From: Pisolithus tinctorius
Taxonomy: Eukaryota; Basidiomycota; Agaricomycetes; Boletales; Pisolithaceae
Assembly (NCBI GenBank): GCA_024663395.1
Contig: JANFAH010000015.1
Coordinates: forward strand, 186,001 to 250,000
DNA: 64,000 nt
Reading direction: 5' to 3'
The notes under the pieces are model-generated. The model was not told where the DNA came from, did no database searches, and saw only the letters and a program-made list of their open reading frames with translations. Made by a program: the position numbers and the translations under genes. Within the stretch, counting starts at the first letter, position 1. Each line of letters starts with the position of its first letter. Below, in pieces: positions 43,054 through 54,889 of the stretch.

Positions 43054-43389
43054 TCCCAGGCATGCTCAAGATCTTGACTGTCCCCAGTCAGCTGGAAGGC
43101 AGCTCAACTGCACAGGATCCCAAAATCACAAGGGAGGGGGCGAGACAACAACTCATCGATGAAAAACGGGTGCTCGGAATGCCGTGATATGAGACATGAC
43201 AACACAAGGGAATGTAGCGAGTACCTTGCAAAACGAGAGGAGAGAATCCACATGCCCGATCCTGAGATATTCACAAATCTGCCTAAAGGTATCCTCATCC
43301 ACCAAAAACCCAAACGTAGCCACGAGTTCTGCAGCGACGACGACGGAAAAGGTACCATTCGGATGCTGTCGAACAGTAGCACCAGAATC

Positions 43390-44200
43390 CCGAAAAGCGA
43401 GAGATCCAGTCGAGAAACAGGTGAGATACTCAAAGGGTCATCTGAAAGTGTCTCTAACCACTAAAATGGGCATATCTCGACAATAGCTGCGTGGAATTTG
43501 ACAGAAGAGGCGTCCCCAGAAAGGGCTATGCGAGGGGAATGGACTTCCAGGAAAGCGAGAGGAGCAGTGCTCAGATGTGCGAGATATGATGAGAGGACCT
43601 CAAGGGCAGGGAGAAGGGGTCAACTCGCACAACAACGGCTTGGACGATCAATACGAAACTCGGTGAGACGGTAGAGGACTCATAGACGAACCGGGAGAAC
43701 GAGGAAACACGCCGATTGGACCAGCCAATCCTGAGTTATACGCAAAACCGTCTCAAAACCCTCTGGATATGAAAACGCTGATATCTCGACAATGGTTGCA
43801 CGGAATTTTACAAAGCAGGTGTCCCCAGGATGGGATCAGCGAGAGGGATGAACGACCCGAAAAGCGAGAGGAGCGGCACAGAACTGCGCGAGCTACTGCA
43901 GCAAGACCTAGAGGATGGCCCTTCGCACGAAAATGCAAATATCTCCAGAGCTACTGGACCTATCCGAACAATCCTAATATCAACACGGAGCATTTGTCAA
44001 GGACTACAATCTTCCAAAAAAGCGAGAGGCGCGACGCGGAAACGAGTGAGATATGAGTAAAGTACCCTGAGAATGGACCTATCCACAAAAATGCAAATAT
44101 CTCCTTAACGGCTGGGCGCATGCAAGCGAGCATGGTACCGACAGAGAGCTGACGTCGAGTAGTACGAGCCTGCCAAAAAGCGAGAGGCGCGGCGCAAAAA
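43390..44200. repeat. Degenerate tandem repeat, period about 155 bp
   Basis: The motif aaaagcgagag(g) recurs at about 43397, 43553, 43859, 44018 and 44173 (steps 156, 306, 159, 155). Linked motifs recur in register: atatctcgacaat(a/g)g near 43473 and 43790, and aaaatgcaaatatctcc near 43930 and 44088. It is non-coding, CpG-containing and strongly diverged between units. Confidence 0.7.
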
Positions 44201-45029
44201 CGAGCGAGATATGTGCTGGATACATGCTCAGTATGAGGGAGGTAGCATTTGTCTTGACGAGCGACAAGCAGTGTCAACAGTGATTTCGTTGGCAGCATGC
44301 CTTGTTAGGACTGTATCCATGGATGTGAGGCATTGTGTAGAGCACGGGAAGGTGCTAGGTGCAATGCGAAATGGCATTCTGCGGGGAACTTGAGCCTGGG
44401 GGAGTAAAACACAGAACAAAAGAAAGAAAAACTAAACATGTATAATGTACCAAAAACTCTGCATAACGACGTAGCTAAATTCATACTAGATACTGTAGGA
44501 ACCGTAAGCAAAAAGGAAACAAAAAAAAACATAACAGAATTCATGTGACACAGCATTAACATGCTCTTCGAGAGCGCCGGGGCATGCGACTGCGGCTGCA
44601 TGACCACTTCGGCTTGGAACAGACGTATGAGTGCACCCTCCTCGAACATGAATGAGAGCACAAATGCGAGGACGACGAGGAGGAAGAAGGGGATGAGTCA
44701 CCAGTTGAATGCGAATATGAGCGCCTTCGAATATGATACTGTATCGAGCTGTGGGCATATGACTGGACTGGTATGAATTTATCTTTCAAACGCATGTATG
44801 AACCCTTTCAAGTCTGCGAGCGTGAATGTGAATGAGGACGTGAGGGCAATTGGCCCTGGGTATGTGGCCACCTCAACTGTGGCTGTGTGCGCGGTGAGCT
44901 GCGAGAGCGCTCAGCTGACAAGCGACGAGACTGAATGGCTGGTGGGTCAGGTACTACTGGCTTGAGCTGGACAGTAGGTGGGGACCAAGTAGACACGATG
45001 CTCGTCTGACACATGATTCAGTCACTTGT
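44201..45029. other. Element D 3' region, no gene recognised
   Basis: Contains Ser/Arg-rich minus-strand frames (44808-45014 and 44486-44795) without a recognised domain. It lies between the D-type LTR and the first minisatellite. Confidence 0.4.
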
Positions 45030-45280
45030 AAGCCTAAAAGGTTTGGCTGACCTGTTTGGAGGGTGGACCCAGTGCCTGGAAGTGGGGTTGGCCAACCTGG
45101 CTGGAGGGTGGACCCACCTCCTGGAAGTGGGGTCAGCCAACCTGGCTGGAGGGGGGACCCAGTGCCTGGAAGTGGGGTCAACTGACCTGGCTGGAGGGCA
45201 GACCCACTGCCTGGAAGTGGGGTTGGCTGACATGATTGGAGGATGGACCCACCTCCTGGAAGTGGGGTCTGACATGATTT
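45030..45280 (+). repeat. 45-bp minisatellite, about 5.5 units
   Basis: The unit contains cctggaagtggggt, gaggg(t/g)ggaccca and aacctggctgga. It is the reverse complement of the larger array at 47590-48020, so the two arrays are inverted relative to one another about 2.3 kb apart. Confidence 0.85.
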
Positions 45281-45690
45281 TGTCATGACATCATTGTGGC
45301 TGTGTACCCCATGCCATCACTTTCCCACCATCAAAGCGGAGTTTGAATTTCTCATTGATGTGACTGTGTTTATTATGTACACAGCTGTATTCAGCCCAAC
45401 AAATGGCCCCTGATGGTATTAATATCAGTATGCTTATGTAATCACTTGGGGCAGAGTTTCAATCTAATTTTGTCATGACATCATTGTGGCTGTGTACCCC
45501 TTACCATCACTATCCCACCCTCAAAGCGGAGTTTGAATTTCTCATTGACGTGGCTGTGTTGACATATGCACAGCTGTATTCAGCTTCACAAATGGCCCCT
45601 GATGGTATTATTATTAGTATGCTTATGTAATTAGTTGTGGCAGGGTTTCATTACAAATTTGACATGACATCATTGTAGCTGTGTTTTCAT
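45277..45690. repeat. Tandem duplication, unit about 190 bp
   Basis: The unit tttgtcatgacatcattgtg...gtatgcttatgtaat begins at about 45277 and 45467; a third partial start (tttgacatgacatcattgta) lies at 45658. CpG-poor and non-coding. Confidence 0.8.
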
Positions 45691-45989
45691 TACCAATTAA
45701 CTACTGGTCTGCTTTTGTGATTACATAAAAGTAATGTTGTGCTGTGCAGTGTGCCATTGGCATGTCATGTGATGTCATGTGACATGCTTCACTGCACATG
45801 CTGTGACCAGTGGCTGATGACCAAACAGCAGCAAACAGAAAATTTTATAAAAGACACACTTCAACACACCACTCTTCATCTTTCTCTCTCCCATGTTCCT
45901 CTTACCACTCCCTTGATGCTGGACTTCACCTATGTAGACTGCAGCTGCATGGGTTTTAGGTATGTCTTGTAGTATCCTGTTGTTGTCCT

Positions 45990-46540
45990 GCAGCCCACTG
46001 TGTGCCAGGCCAGCACACTATGGGTGTGTAGGTTACTGATACTATCTTCCTGTGGGTTCTGGGGGTTTAGTCTGTGCCTGCTTTTGCAGGCCAGCTGGGG
46101 TTCTGGGGGGTTACATAGTCTGTACCTGCTAGTGCAGGCCAGCTTAAGACTTTTTCATTGTGGGACCTGGGGGCTTAGTCTGTGCCTGCTAATGCAGCCC
46201 AGCTTTGTGGGTTCTGGGGGATTTATAGTCTGTGCCTGCCAGTGCAGGCCAGCTTCTGACTGACATCTGTATTATCTTTGTACTATTCTTTTAAATACCT
46301 TATTTTCTCTAGAGATCTCAGTGTCTTTCTGGGGAGGGGCCCCTCCAGGATGCCTGAGGTCTCAGTTCCACTTGGAACATTTGCTCTGTAACTTAGTCCT
46401 GTATTTTTCTTGGCTGTGTATTTGCTCAATCCTGTATTTTCTGGGCTGTGTATTTGGTTGGTCATTCCTGTATTTCCTTGGCTGTGTATTTGGTTGGTCA
46501 ATCCTTGTAGTTGCTAGGCTGTGTAACATGAATTGCCCCC
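45990..46540. repeat. Short repeats: gtctgtgcctgc and tggctgtgtatttg families
   Basis: ttagtctgtgcctgctnntgcaggccagc-like units occur four times (46065-46255). Cctgtatttt(c)...ggctgtgtatttg units of about 34 bp occur three to four times (46400-46530). No gene. Confidence 0.6.
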
Positions 46541-46566
46541 ATGCTGCTTGATTTTTTGAAGTTGTG

Positions 46567-46589
46567 TAACCCTAACCCTAACCCTAACA
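46567..46589. repeat. Interstitial telomere-type repeat
   Basis: aaccctaaccctaaccctaac, that is more than three CCCTAA (TTAGGG) units without error, between repeat DNA on both sides. Confidence 0.85.
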
Positions 46590-47589
46590 AAGGACATGCA
46601 CTGGGCAAAGTAGAAATCCCACCACCCTGGTGATTGAGTCAAAGGGTAAACCTGAGGGTCAGATAAGTGTGAAATCTAAGGGATCCATATCACATGGGGT
46701 AGGGGTGAGGTTGTGTGTAAGTAGTAGGCAAATGGGTATGGCATAGGCCAAAGACTTGGGACCCAAGACCAAGGTAATCAATCCATTGGTCTAAGCTCAT
46801 GTCCAATCCATTGGGTCTAACCTTTACCATACTGGACCATACCTGTCAGTCTTTGGATTACTGGCACTTGGGATCTTTGTGTTGGCTGTGCATACCTACA
46901 TTGTAGCCTGCATTGCTTGTTGGTAGTACATACATATGTTGGTAACTCATGTGGTAGATACCTCAGTTTGAATATCAACTGTAATACCTCTATAGGTCTT
47001 CTTTATCAGCCTTCTGTCAGGACTTGTACAAGGACACTGCTACATAACATGTCAACTACAGAGCAGGTCCACTTTGTGTTCAGTACCATTTGATCAACTT
47101 CATAACATCTCAGCTGTAATGTCCCACCCTTGGTACTGCATTGGTACTTGTCAGTGAGCATCAGCAGATCCCTAGAGCTTTATACCCCCCTTGGGTGAGA
47201 GGATCAGTTCTAACCTGATAAGAGACTTTAAAAGAAAACAAGCAGATAGACAACTAAGTGCAGAATGTTAGATTAGGATCAAACATGAAGAATGGAGACA
47301 TGGAAAGAGACTGTCAAGATTGGTTGCTCCCAGGGACAAAGGGGGGGGGGTTCCACAACACTTAGTGATGAATGCTAATGTGGTACTGGCTACTGGGGGT
47401 CACAACCAAAAGGTGCCTAGTGGTGAAGGGAGACCTGCTGAAAGGCCAAAAAGCAAGTAATGTGGAGGGGGCTTACTCTGTACATTGCCATGCTATCTTG
47501 CAATGCCCTCATACAAGTTTTGACAGAAAGCTGAAGGTAACAAAATTGAACCTCTTATTGGTGTGGGTATGTGCATCTCCCAGTGAGGT
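46590..47589. other. No gene recognised
   Basis: CpG-free TG/CA-rich DNA with a G-run at 47341-47350. Only chance frames are present. Confidence 0.5.
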
Positions 47590-48050
47590 CAGCCAACTCC
47601 ACTTGCAGGAGGTGGGTGGATCCTCCAAACAGGTTGGCTGACCCCACTTCCAGGCAGTGGGTGCACCCTCCAAACAGGTCAGCCAAACCCACTTCCAGGA
47701 GGTGGGTCCACCCTCCAGCCAGGTTGGCTGACCCCACTTTCAGGCACTGGGTCCCCCCTCCAGCCAGGTCAGCCAACCCCACTTTCAGGCACTGGGTCCC
47801 CCCTCCAGCCAGGTTGGCTGACCCCACTTTCAGGCACTGGGTCCCCCCTCCAGCCAGGTCAGCCGACCCCACTTCCAGGCACTGGGTCCCCCCTCCAGCC
47901 AGGTTGGCTGACCCCACTTCCAGGAGGTGGGTCCACCCTCCAGCCAGGTTGGCCGACCCCACTTCCAGGCACTGGGTCCACCCTCCAAACAGGTCAGCCA
48001 AACCCACTTCCAGGCACTGGCCTACCCACCTTTGGGCACCATTGGCCGAC
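47590..48050 (-). repeat. 45-bp minisatellite, about 10 units
   Basis: The unit contains gaccccacttccaggcactg, ggtc(c/a)(c/a)ccctccagccagg and ttggct. As the unit is 15 codons long the array is open on both strands, giving repeated-peptide frames (CLEVGSANLAGGGTQ-like on the minus strand). It ends exactly where the gag of element D breaks off. Confidence 0.9.
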
Positions 48051-48059
48051 ATCGGTTAG

Positions 48060-49161
48060 TCCCACTTTTAGGGCAAAATGTACATGTCGGATGACCCACT
48101 TTCAGGCCTACAGGTGACTGAAGGGTCTGCATCTGAGCAGGTAAGCATGATGGTGTGTTGAACATGCTTCGAGATGGCATGGCCATGGGTGAAAGCGAGC
48201 GAGTGGGTGATGAGCCCATACAAGCCTTGAACTGGCTTGTCAACAAAGACCAGTTGTCGAGATGGTCTCGTAGAGTCTGTCTGGCAACTTCATGTGGGAT
48301 TTCCTGACCTGTAGGTAGAACAATGTGACTGTTTACAAGTAGATGCTTTCCCGAAGCTAAATATGACTTGAATGAATGGCAACCTGCCCAAATATGTCCT
48401 GAAAGTCCGTAGAAGAAGCAGAATGAGTATGAATGGCGGGGAGAGTGATTGTCTGAGGTGCATGATGGCTGTGTGCATGAACTGTTGACCTTGTGGCTCT
48501 TCCAGAGGCCATTTCCAAGTGCGAGAACCCATCCTGCTGCAGCTATAAGACTAGGTAGAGTAAAGGTTTGAGCTGGTGGGTCATGGAACTCAAGAAGCTC
48601 TTGTCTGAACTCAGGCAGGAATCCATAAAAGAAGATGGAAGTTAGGTGGGGTTGTGGCCCATGTTCCTTCTTGAGAGACAACAAAAAGCAATGAAAAATG
48701 CGATAATACTCACCCAGGGATGTTGTCAAGATGGTGTCTGAGTTTGTGAGCACCTTGCGAAGTTTGTAGAACTTGTTTCGGGTGACCTCCTGTAATTCTG
48801 GATACTGCTGAGTGATTTCCAAGGTAAAACGAGCCCAATCTCCTTGACTACTACTGATGAAGTGGGACCAGAGGTCCGCCGACTCGAAAGGTGCATACTT
48901 GAGAGCACACCTGATTCGCTCGGGCCCGTCTGAGAGCCCGAATCCATCACAGAAGTTGATTATGTCATCGAAATAGGATTGTAAGTCCTCGGGGTGCCCA
49001 GAGAAGCTTGGTGCTTTGGGCGAGCCTTGGCATGGAGTTTTGAGGCCAAGCATGAAGATAGTGGGTAATACGAGTGCGAGTGCTTGATATGTGAGTGCGC
49101 ACAAGTGGGAAAACATGAAATTGCGAGTGAAGTGACTGCAAAAATGAGGCCAAAAAGGCAA
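48060..49161 (-). pseudogene. Element D gag, C-terminally replaced by the minisatellite
   Basis: The minus-strand Gag core: PKAPSFSGHPEDLQSYFDDI, then RIRCALKYAPFESADLWSHF, ITQQYPELQEVTRNKFYKLR, FLPEFRQELLEFHDPP. It is followed by a knuckle-like CFFYGLSGHIWAGCHSF...YLASGKHL like that of gypsy B gag. After about 48140 the frame runs into other sequence and then into the minisatellite, and no protease or RT follows. It lies 118 bases inside the LTR at 49280, with a primer site between, as expected for a 5' end. Confidence 0.75.
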
Positions 49162-49259
49162 AATCTGCTAAACCGAGCCTGAAAATTGCGAAAATGAAGC
49201 TGTGGACTGCAAAATAAAATCTGGGAAGGTTTGGATGGGTGCCAGGCTAAGACAGAAGC

Positions 49260-49277
49260 CCCTCACGGTGGGCTCCA
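49260..49277 (-). promoter_or_regulatory. Element D primer-binding site
   Basis: The minus strand reads TGGAGCCCACCGTGAGGG two bases inside the LTR. The first 12 bases equal those of gypsy B, so the two families probably use the same tRNA. Confidence 0.6.
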
Positions 49278-49279
49278 GT

Positions 49280-49633
49280 TGTAGGAAAAGAGAATAAATG
49301 GGTGGGAGAGGACTGGGTAGTTGGATTATCTGAGGGGAGAGAGTAGGCCAAAAGGGGCTTCTATAGCCTGTGCAAGGATAGAGGGGACATCTGAGGGCTT
49401 CTATGACTGTCTTGGTGCAGGGAACAACCTGCTCAAACTCGTCTCTCATCTTAGGATAACACGTTTATTTTTTTTAAAGGAAAAAACCATACACAAAGTA
49501 GCACTACTGCTGACTAAGCAGCCAAAAATGCGAAATCTAAGTGCAACTCATAGAAAAAAGTTCTAGAATGAAAATGAAGTAAAACAAGGAAAATAAACCA
49601 ATTCCCCCTGGTAGGGAAATTACATTCCCTACA
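49280..49633 (-). repeat. Element D 5' LTR (354 bp)
   Basis: Runs TGTAGGAAAAGAG to CATTCCCTACA, with a segment (about 49335-49400) absent from 42763-43053. The remainder is nearly identical to that copy, including ccatacacaaagtagcacta. Confidence 0.9.
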
Positions 49634-50312
49634 GCAGGGAGATGAGGGTCGATTGGCAGCAAGAATATTGAAATGATGGTGAGATGTCATACAGGCTATT
49701 GGATCTTGGGGCTCATAACCTGACAAAAATCTATACAAATAGCTCAGTCACACACAGATAGTGACAATGTCTGAGGTGATTGGGTTTACAGTGTGGAACT
49801 AAATACTGTAGTTGTAACAAGAGATGTGAAACACCAGGTGTTGAACCCATCTACATACAATAAGTATTGTCTCATTGTGAGATGTGCTATGGTCTTTGTG
49901 GATAACAAGAAGACTCACACATAAGTGCAAGACACTGTAGATACAATAAACATAAGGGTGTGGAGAGTTAGTTGCACATTCAGTAATAGTGTTAAGTAAG
50001 AAAGGGTTAAAAGCGGAAAGTAGTTCTCACGACCTGGAGCAGACGTGTTTGGAATGGACTATGTGTGACTTGCCAAATCTAACAATAGGAAGTACAGGGT
50101 GTGACTCTGTGATGCTGCAAGGCACCTGCCAGTCACAGAGTTTAGTCTTTGGACGAGCATAGGTAAGCAGCACTTTCCTTTTCCTTCCATGCCACCACCT
50201 CGTTCGCCATCCCTTGTCGTTGCACCACATGACTCACACACTCACTCCATCCAACTTGCAAGCCTCTCTTTTCAAACTTTTCATCCCTTTCCTTGCCTCA
50301 CCCCATGTTACC
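49634..50312. other. Upstream region of the DIRS-like element, no gene recognised
   Basis: CpG-poor to 50020, then CpG-containing. It probably includes the left end of the DIRS-like element, but no terminal repeat could be identified. Confidence 0.4.
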
Positions 50313-51353
50313 ATGGCTGACCCAAACCTTGAAATCTGCCCAGACTTCAAATCAGCCACTTTCTGCAAAATCTGCAAAGCACTCATGGCCAACCTCAACA
50401 TCGAGCCCGAGCAAGCCATAGAATGCCTTATCACAGCTTGGGACACCAATCATCAATGCAGAATCACTGAATGGGAAGCACAATGCCAAGCACAAGCAGA
50501 GGCCGACCTTGCCAAGAATCAGTGCAGGGAGGCCGAGCTCGCAGCATGCAGACTAGCTGCAGAAGCAGCTGAAAATGAACCCCAGGATGCTGAGCATAAA
50601 AAACCCCTGATGAGCAACTTCACCTCCGGTTGCCCCCCTCCTAGTGTCCTTGTTAACAGACCTTCACAGTATGCTACCAACAAACTCACCTCTTGCGAGT
50701 ATGTAGAACTATGGTATTTCTCCCCTGAGGGTTGTAGCGATGCAGCCCACAATGCGAAGACCAATGCTGATGATGCTTTCGGCCTCTCCAGCATGAATGA
50801 CATCCTAACTCTCAGACCCATCGCTTCAGTCAAAGTGTCTCAAAACACTCGAGCCGACCACAACCTATCATTTGGTGAATTCCTACAAGCCAGGGTCTCG
50901 TTCTTACACCATATCAAAGCCGTCCCATGGACTGAAAAGCATATCAATGCTCTCATGATGTTCTTCTGGAATCTAGAAAGTCACCCTCAACGCACCACCT
51001 CCAACGGAGATACCACAGTCCTAACCTATGCATTGTGCATCCGCCGTCAATGGCATGATGAACTCAAAGCAAACAACAGGCACATCTTCGACATATCCAT
51101 CGTAAACAACACCCTGATGAGCAGCATTGCCTTTGAAGTAAACAATGCTGCCCAGAAGAGGCTCATGCACAGGTCAGTCCCCCCCCCCTTCTCACTACCT
51201 CCCAACCAAGCAATGACCACTAACTCCCTCTTCCACGCACACTATCAATCTACCACCCACTCTATCCCTCCTCCCTCCCCACGTCCTCTACCACACCCCC
51301 CCTCCCCCCTCACCCTCCCTACCCCCTCCGATGGTGTGGCCATGCCCCATTGA
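50313..51353 (+). CDS. DIRS-like element ORF1 (Gag-like)
   Basis: ATG 50313 gives MADPNLEICPDFKSATF followed by an Ala/Glu-rich helical region (AECLI.., EADLAKNQCREAELAACRLA). Then comes a block characteristic of fungal DIRS ORF1 proteins: RPSQYATNKLTSCEYVELWY, FSPEGCSDAAHNAK, ILTLRPIASVKVSQNTRADH, FGEFLQARVSFLHHIKAVPW, then ALMMFFWNLESHPQR and ALCIRRQWHDELKAN. The tail is Pro/His-rich. The protein is thought to act as the element's nucleocapsid. The frame is open throughout, though an upstream frame extends to 50214. Confidence 0.75.
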   Translation: MADPNLEICPDFKSATFCKICKALMANLNIEPEQAIECLITAWDTNHQCRITEWEAQCQAQAEADLAKNQCREAELAACRLAAEAAENEPQDAEHKKPLMSNFTSGCPPPSVLVNRPSQYATNKLTSCEYVELWYFSPEGCSDAAHNAKTNADDAFGLSSMNDILTLRPIASVKVSQNTRADHNLSFGEFLQARVSFLHHIKAVPWTEKHINALMMFFWNLESHPQRTTSNGDTTVLTYALCIRRQWHDELKANNRHIFDISIVNNTLMSSIAFEVNNAAQKRLMHRSVPPPFSLPPNQAMTTNSLFHAHYQSTTHSIPPPSPRPLPHPPSPLTLPTPSDGVAMPH

Positions 51354-51639
51354 CATTCATCATACCCACCTGAAACCACACCCTCCCACCCCTCCCATCC
51401 CAAACCTCCTCTCCTTGCTTCCCCTCCCCAGGGTCGAAGCTTTCATCGAAGCCAACCCTGCCTCACCTCCACAATCCAGACAAGCGCATCGATACACCCC
51501 TTACCACGCTGACTCACAACCCTCATGGCAACATAACTCCCATTCCCTATCCCCATGCCCTTGCTTTCATCAGTCAACCCAACTTTCCCCCTCCAAGTCA
51601 TCAAACCTGCCATCCTCCCACAAATGCTCACTGAACTCT

Positions 51640-54130
51640 CCCTCCCAACTGAAATCTGCATGCCCCATATGCCTTGGCCACAACCCCCACTGAATACATG
51701 ACTGCAACAGCCCAAAGCTATGGGACAGTTCATCAGCATACACAAGACAAACCACTGAAGGCCACATCATCAACAACAAAGGGGGCATCCTCTGCAGTGA
51801 CTGGCAGAAGCCCAACAGTTGCACCCTCCCCCACAAGTTGGCCAAGCATGAGTGCTTGGGCTGTGGAAGTTATGAGCATGGAGCTCAACAATGCCATCAC
51901 GCACAGAAGTGCGCAAGCGCTCACACTGTACAAGCATAGCGAGTGGCTGGCAGCTTTCAAATCCTTTGATCTCACAGACCGATACCCATCAATCATCGAA
52001 GGCCTATGTTGCGGCTTCTCCACCATATACCCCCCTTATCACTCACCTGCACTCCCCCTAATAGCAAGACCATTGTCGAACACCACATAGCCTTCAATGA
52101 GATCATACATAAAGAGTTCACCTGAGGTAGATACCTGGGCCCATATATGGCCAATGTGATCGAGCGCTCCCTTGGACATTTCCAATCTTCACCATTGTCA
52201 CTAGTCCCCAAACCTGGCAAACCCGGCCATTTCCATTTAATCCAAAACCTTTCCTTCCCCCACTCCACCCTAGCACCCACTCCCTCCATCAACTCCTACA
52301 TTGACAGCAATCTCTACCCCACCCCTTACAGTATTTTTCCCATAGTAGCTGCCCTCATTGTACAACTACCACCCAGTTCACAGGCAGCTGTCAGAGATGT
52401 AGCTGAGGCCTATCATACTGCCCCCATACACCCTTCCCAATGGCACGGTGTAGGGAGTAGTATACTCCCTGAGGCCAAAATAGGGATGCCAACACCAAAA
52501 TTCTGCCATTACCATCCATGTCTGTCATCTTCGGAATTATCCCATCTGCCTCATGCATCTGCCTCATGCGCTGCCTCGCCCATCGAACCTTCGGAGCTTC
52601 CCTATCCATCAGTAATGCACATCAGTCACCGTCCTGAAATTCCGTGTCAACATCAACCCGACATTTGTCTATCTGGAATTCTGCAGTCATGTCGCCTCGA
52701 CCCTCACCTCGCCACGTAGCCAGGAAGCCATGTAGATCATCAGTAAAAACTCCAGTTACCCCTCTTGTTCCTTTCCCACGAACCTTTCTCCACAATGCGA
52801 GAACCCCTTTCTACCTATGGCCTCTACCCTTCGCGTTCCACTCTACGGTACAGTGTACACTCGTCCTGTCGGAAGATACCCGTCTTTCCTGTTGTCTTTC
52901 TCAGTTACTACCTTACAGTTTGTTTTCACATGTTGCTGTATGGCTTTGACGTCTGACATGTCGTCCCCTTTATTTTTCAGAGTTTTGCTTCTCCCGCCCC
53001 ACATTTCTCCAATCAGTACCTTACTATCCATGTACTATATAATTCCGCCTCAGTGACGAAATGAGGGGGATCTCTTTGAGGACCCACATCCTGTGTCTTG
53101 TGCGAGTCTAAAGAGTTCAAAGAGTCTTTGCGTCCTCTGTGTCCGCTGTGTATCCGTGTCTTTGCGTCTACTGTGTCTACTGCGTCTTTGTGTCCTTGTT
53201 CTGCTAGTACTCGTTTTCCTCTCCCGTGCACTTAATTCATCTCAGAGTTACTTCCTCAGTGCAAGATCGTTGTCCGGAATTTCAAAAGCAAGTCTGTCCC
53301 TACCTTTGACTCTGTGGAATTAAATTCCATGACCCACATTTGACTCTTCGACCAACTCTACCATTGCATTCTATGTCTCCTTCCTATTCAGCACCCCTTG
53401 GGTCGAGCCTAGGGATTTTCCCTACAGCTTTCCCCTATTCACACACTACCCGGAGGTAGTGTCCCACAATGGCCTAGTAGTTTGTCTATCAGACAACTTA
53501 TTCACCATAGATACTTCCCTGTGTTTCGGTTTTGCCACCTCAGGTGGCATATATGGAAATCTTGGTGCCACTGGCACAGACATCATGAGAGCTTACAGCC
53601 TTGGCCCAATATTAAGATGGGTCAACAACCATTTCTTCACCTGAGTCCCTACAGAATCACTCCCTAATGTCAATGCCCAATGCGCCATCATTGCAAGCCA
53701 CATCACATCTGGGAAAGGCAGAGTAGCAAAAGGTGGCTGCTGCTGGTTCTCCGGCTCGACGCTACCAGATGGGCAGATTGAAGAGCATGACGAAGATTAC
53801 AGGCACCCACTCAAGGACTTATTGGCAGCATCCCCAAGGTCCCATGAGGACTGTTCCTTTGCCTACAACACCAATGATATCAACTGTGTCTCCAACCTCT
53901 TGGGCATACCCTGGGAAGCCTCGAAGGACATCCCCTTTTCATCCAGACCCACCTTCATTGGCTTCACATGGGACCTCGACAACTGCACTGTCCAGCTTGC
54001 TGAGCCCAAGCGTCTCAAGTACCTAGTTGTGATCGATGAATGGCTTCTCAAGTGCATGCACATCCTAAATGACGTGCAGAAACTACATGGCAAACTAGCA
54101 CACACTTCCTTAATCTACCCAGAGGGCTGA
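51640..54130 (+). pseudogene. DIRS-like element: knuckle region and reverse transcriptase, interrupted
   Basis: After a degenerate knuckle region (ECLGCGSYEHGAQQCHH near 51855) and TGA for Arg near 52122 (EFT-stop-GRYLGP), the RT starts with FQSSPLSLVPKPGKPGHF, INSYIDSNLYPT and AAVRDVAEAYHTAPIHPSQW (motif A). A 978-bp insertion at 52449-53426 follows. The RT resumes with SLCFGFATSGGIYGNLG and LGPILRWVNNHFFT. The family motif here is WVDD, so both catalytic Asp codons have become Asn, each a G-to-A change at CpG. More TGA-for-Arg changes follow at 53641-53643 and 54127-54129. Downstream blocks are FIGFTWDLDNCTVQL and NDVQKLHGKLAHTSLI. Confidence 0.85.
52449..53426. mobile_element. 978-bp LTR-like insertion in the DIRS reverse transcriptase
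   Basis: Ends are inverted: TGTAGGGA at the left and TCCCTACA at the right, as in element D LTRs. The body has CpG and no gene, with a tct(t/a)tgcgtc-type short repeat near 53125-53200. Right of it a ~50-base stretch (cccctattcac...cccacaatggcc) partly repeats host sequence left of it (gcccccatacac...cccaatggc), so the site was rearranged. No clean target duplication. Confidence 0.6.
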
Positions 54131-54155
54131 CCCTACCTAATCAGCCTCGAGGCTA

Positions 54156-54613
54156 TGCTCGGAGTTTTTGGAAAAGAACCATTCAAGCCCAGAACACCAC
54201 CTCACGGCACACAGGAGGACTTAGGGTGGTGGAAAGGCAGGCTCACATCCCCCGTGAATCCTTCTCCCATCCCCACTCCCCAACCCATCACCATCCTCTC
54301 AGCCTTCTCCGATGCCAGCTCTTCAACTGGCATCAGAATCATCCTCAATGGTTGCTGGAGAGCCTGGTCCCTCAGACCCAATTGGCAGTCTGATGGGTGC
54401 AATATTGGCTGGGCTGAAGCCATCAGACTCGAATTACTCACCCTCGCCATCCTCCAGTCTGGAGCCCCCAGCACTCATTTCCAGGTTTATGGAGACAACC
54501 AAGGCATCGTGGAAGGTTGGTGGCGAGGCAGAAGCCGCAATCATCCAACAAACAAATCTTTCAAGTGCACCCATCATGCCCTGGACAATGCAAGCTGCAT
54601 CCTCCACACCTGA
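54156..54613 (+). pseudogene. DIRS-like element RNase H domain
   Basis: Reads TILSAFSDASSSTGIRIILN, GWAEAIRLELLTLAI, then VYGDNQGIVEGWWRGRSRNH. The D, E and D residues of RNase H are present. A TGA (54611-54613; HT-stop-YIQSDHNPADP, expected Arg) ends the frame before the conserved NPADP motif. Confidence 0.8.
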
Positions 54614-54889
54614 TACATACAAAGTGACCATAACCCTGCCGATCCTATTTCGTGCAGAGTATATCCCTCCTTTCGTCACCTCCTACCCCCAATCCCCATA
54701 CCACCAGACATTCGACACCTCATCAGTGACTTTGATCGCCCCTCTGCCAGCTAACAACCCATGCTCAAACATGCACAACATATGCCTGACCTCTATCACC
54801 ACTCAACCTCCACCCATCCCTTCCATCACCACTCTTAGCCCCCCATCTCTCACCATACCTACCCTGACAGAGCCAGGCTCAACCCTGTG

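Noticed and set aside
47555..48059. Long frames on both strands with 15-residue repeats
   Set aside because: The 45-bp unit is a multiple of three, so the minisatellite is open in several frames at once; there is no start context or other sign of coding.
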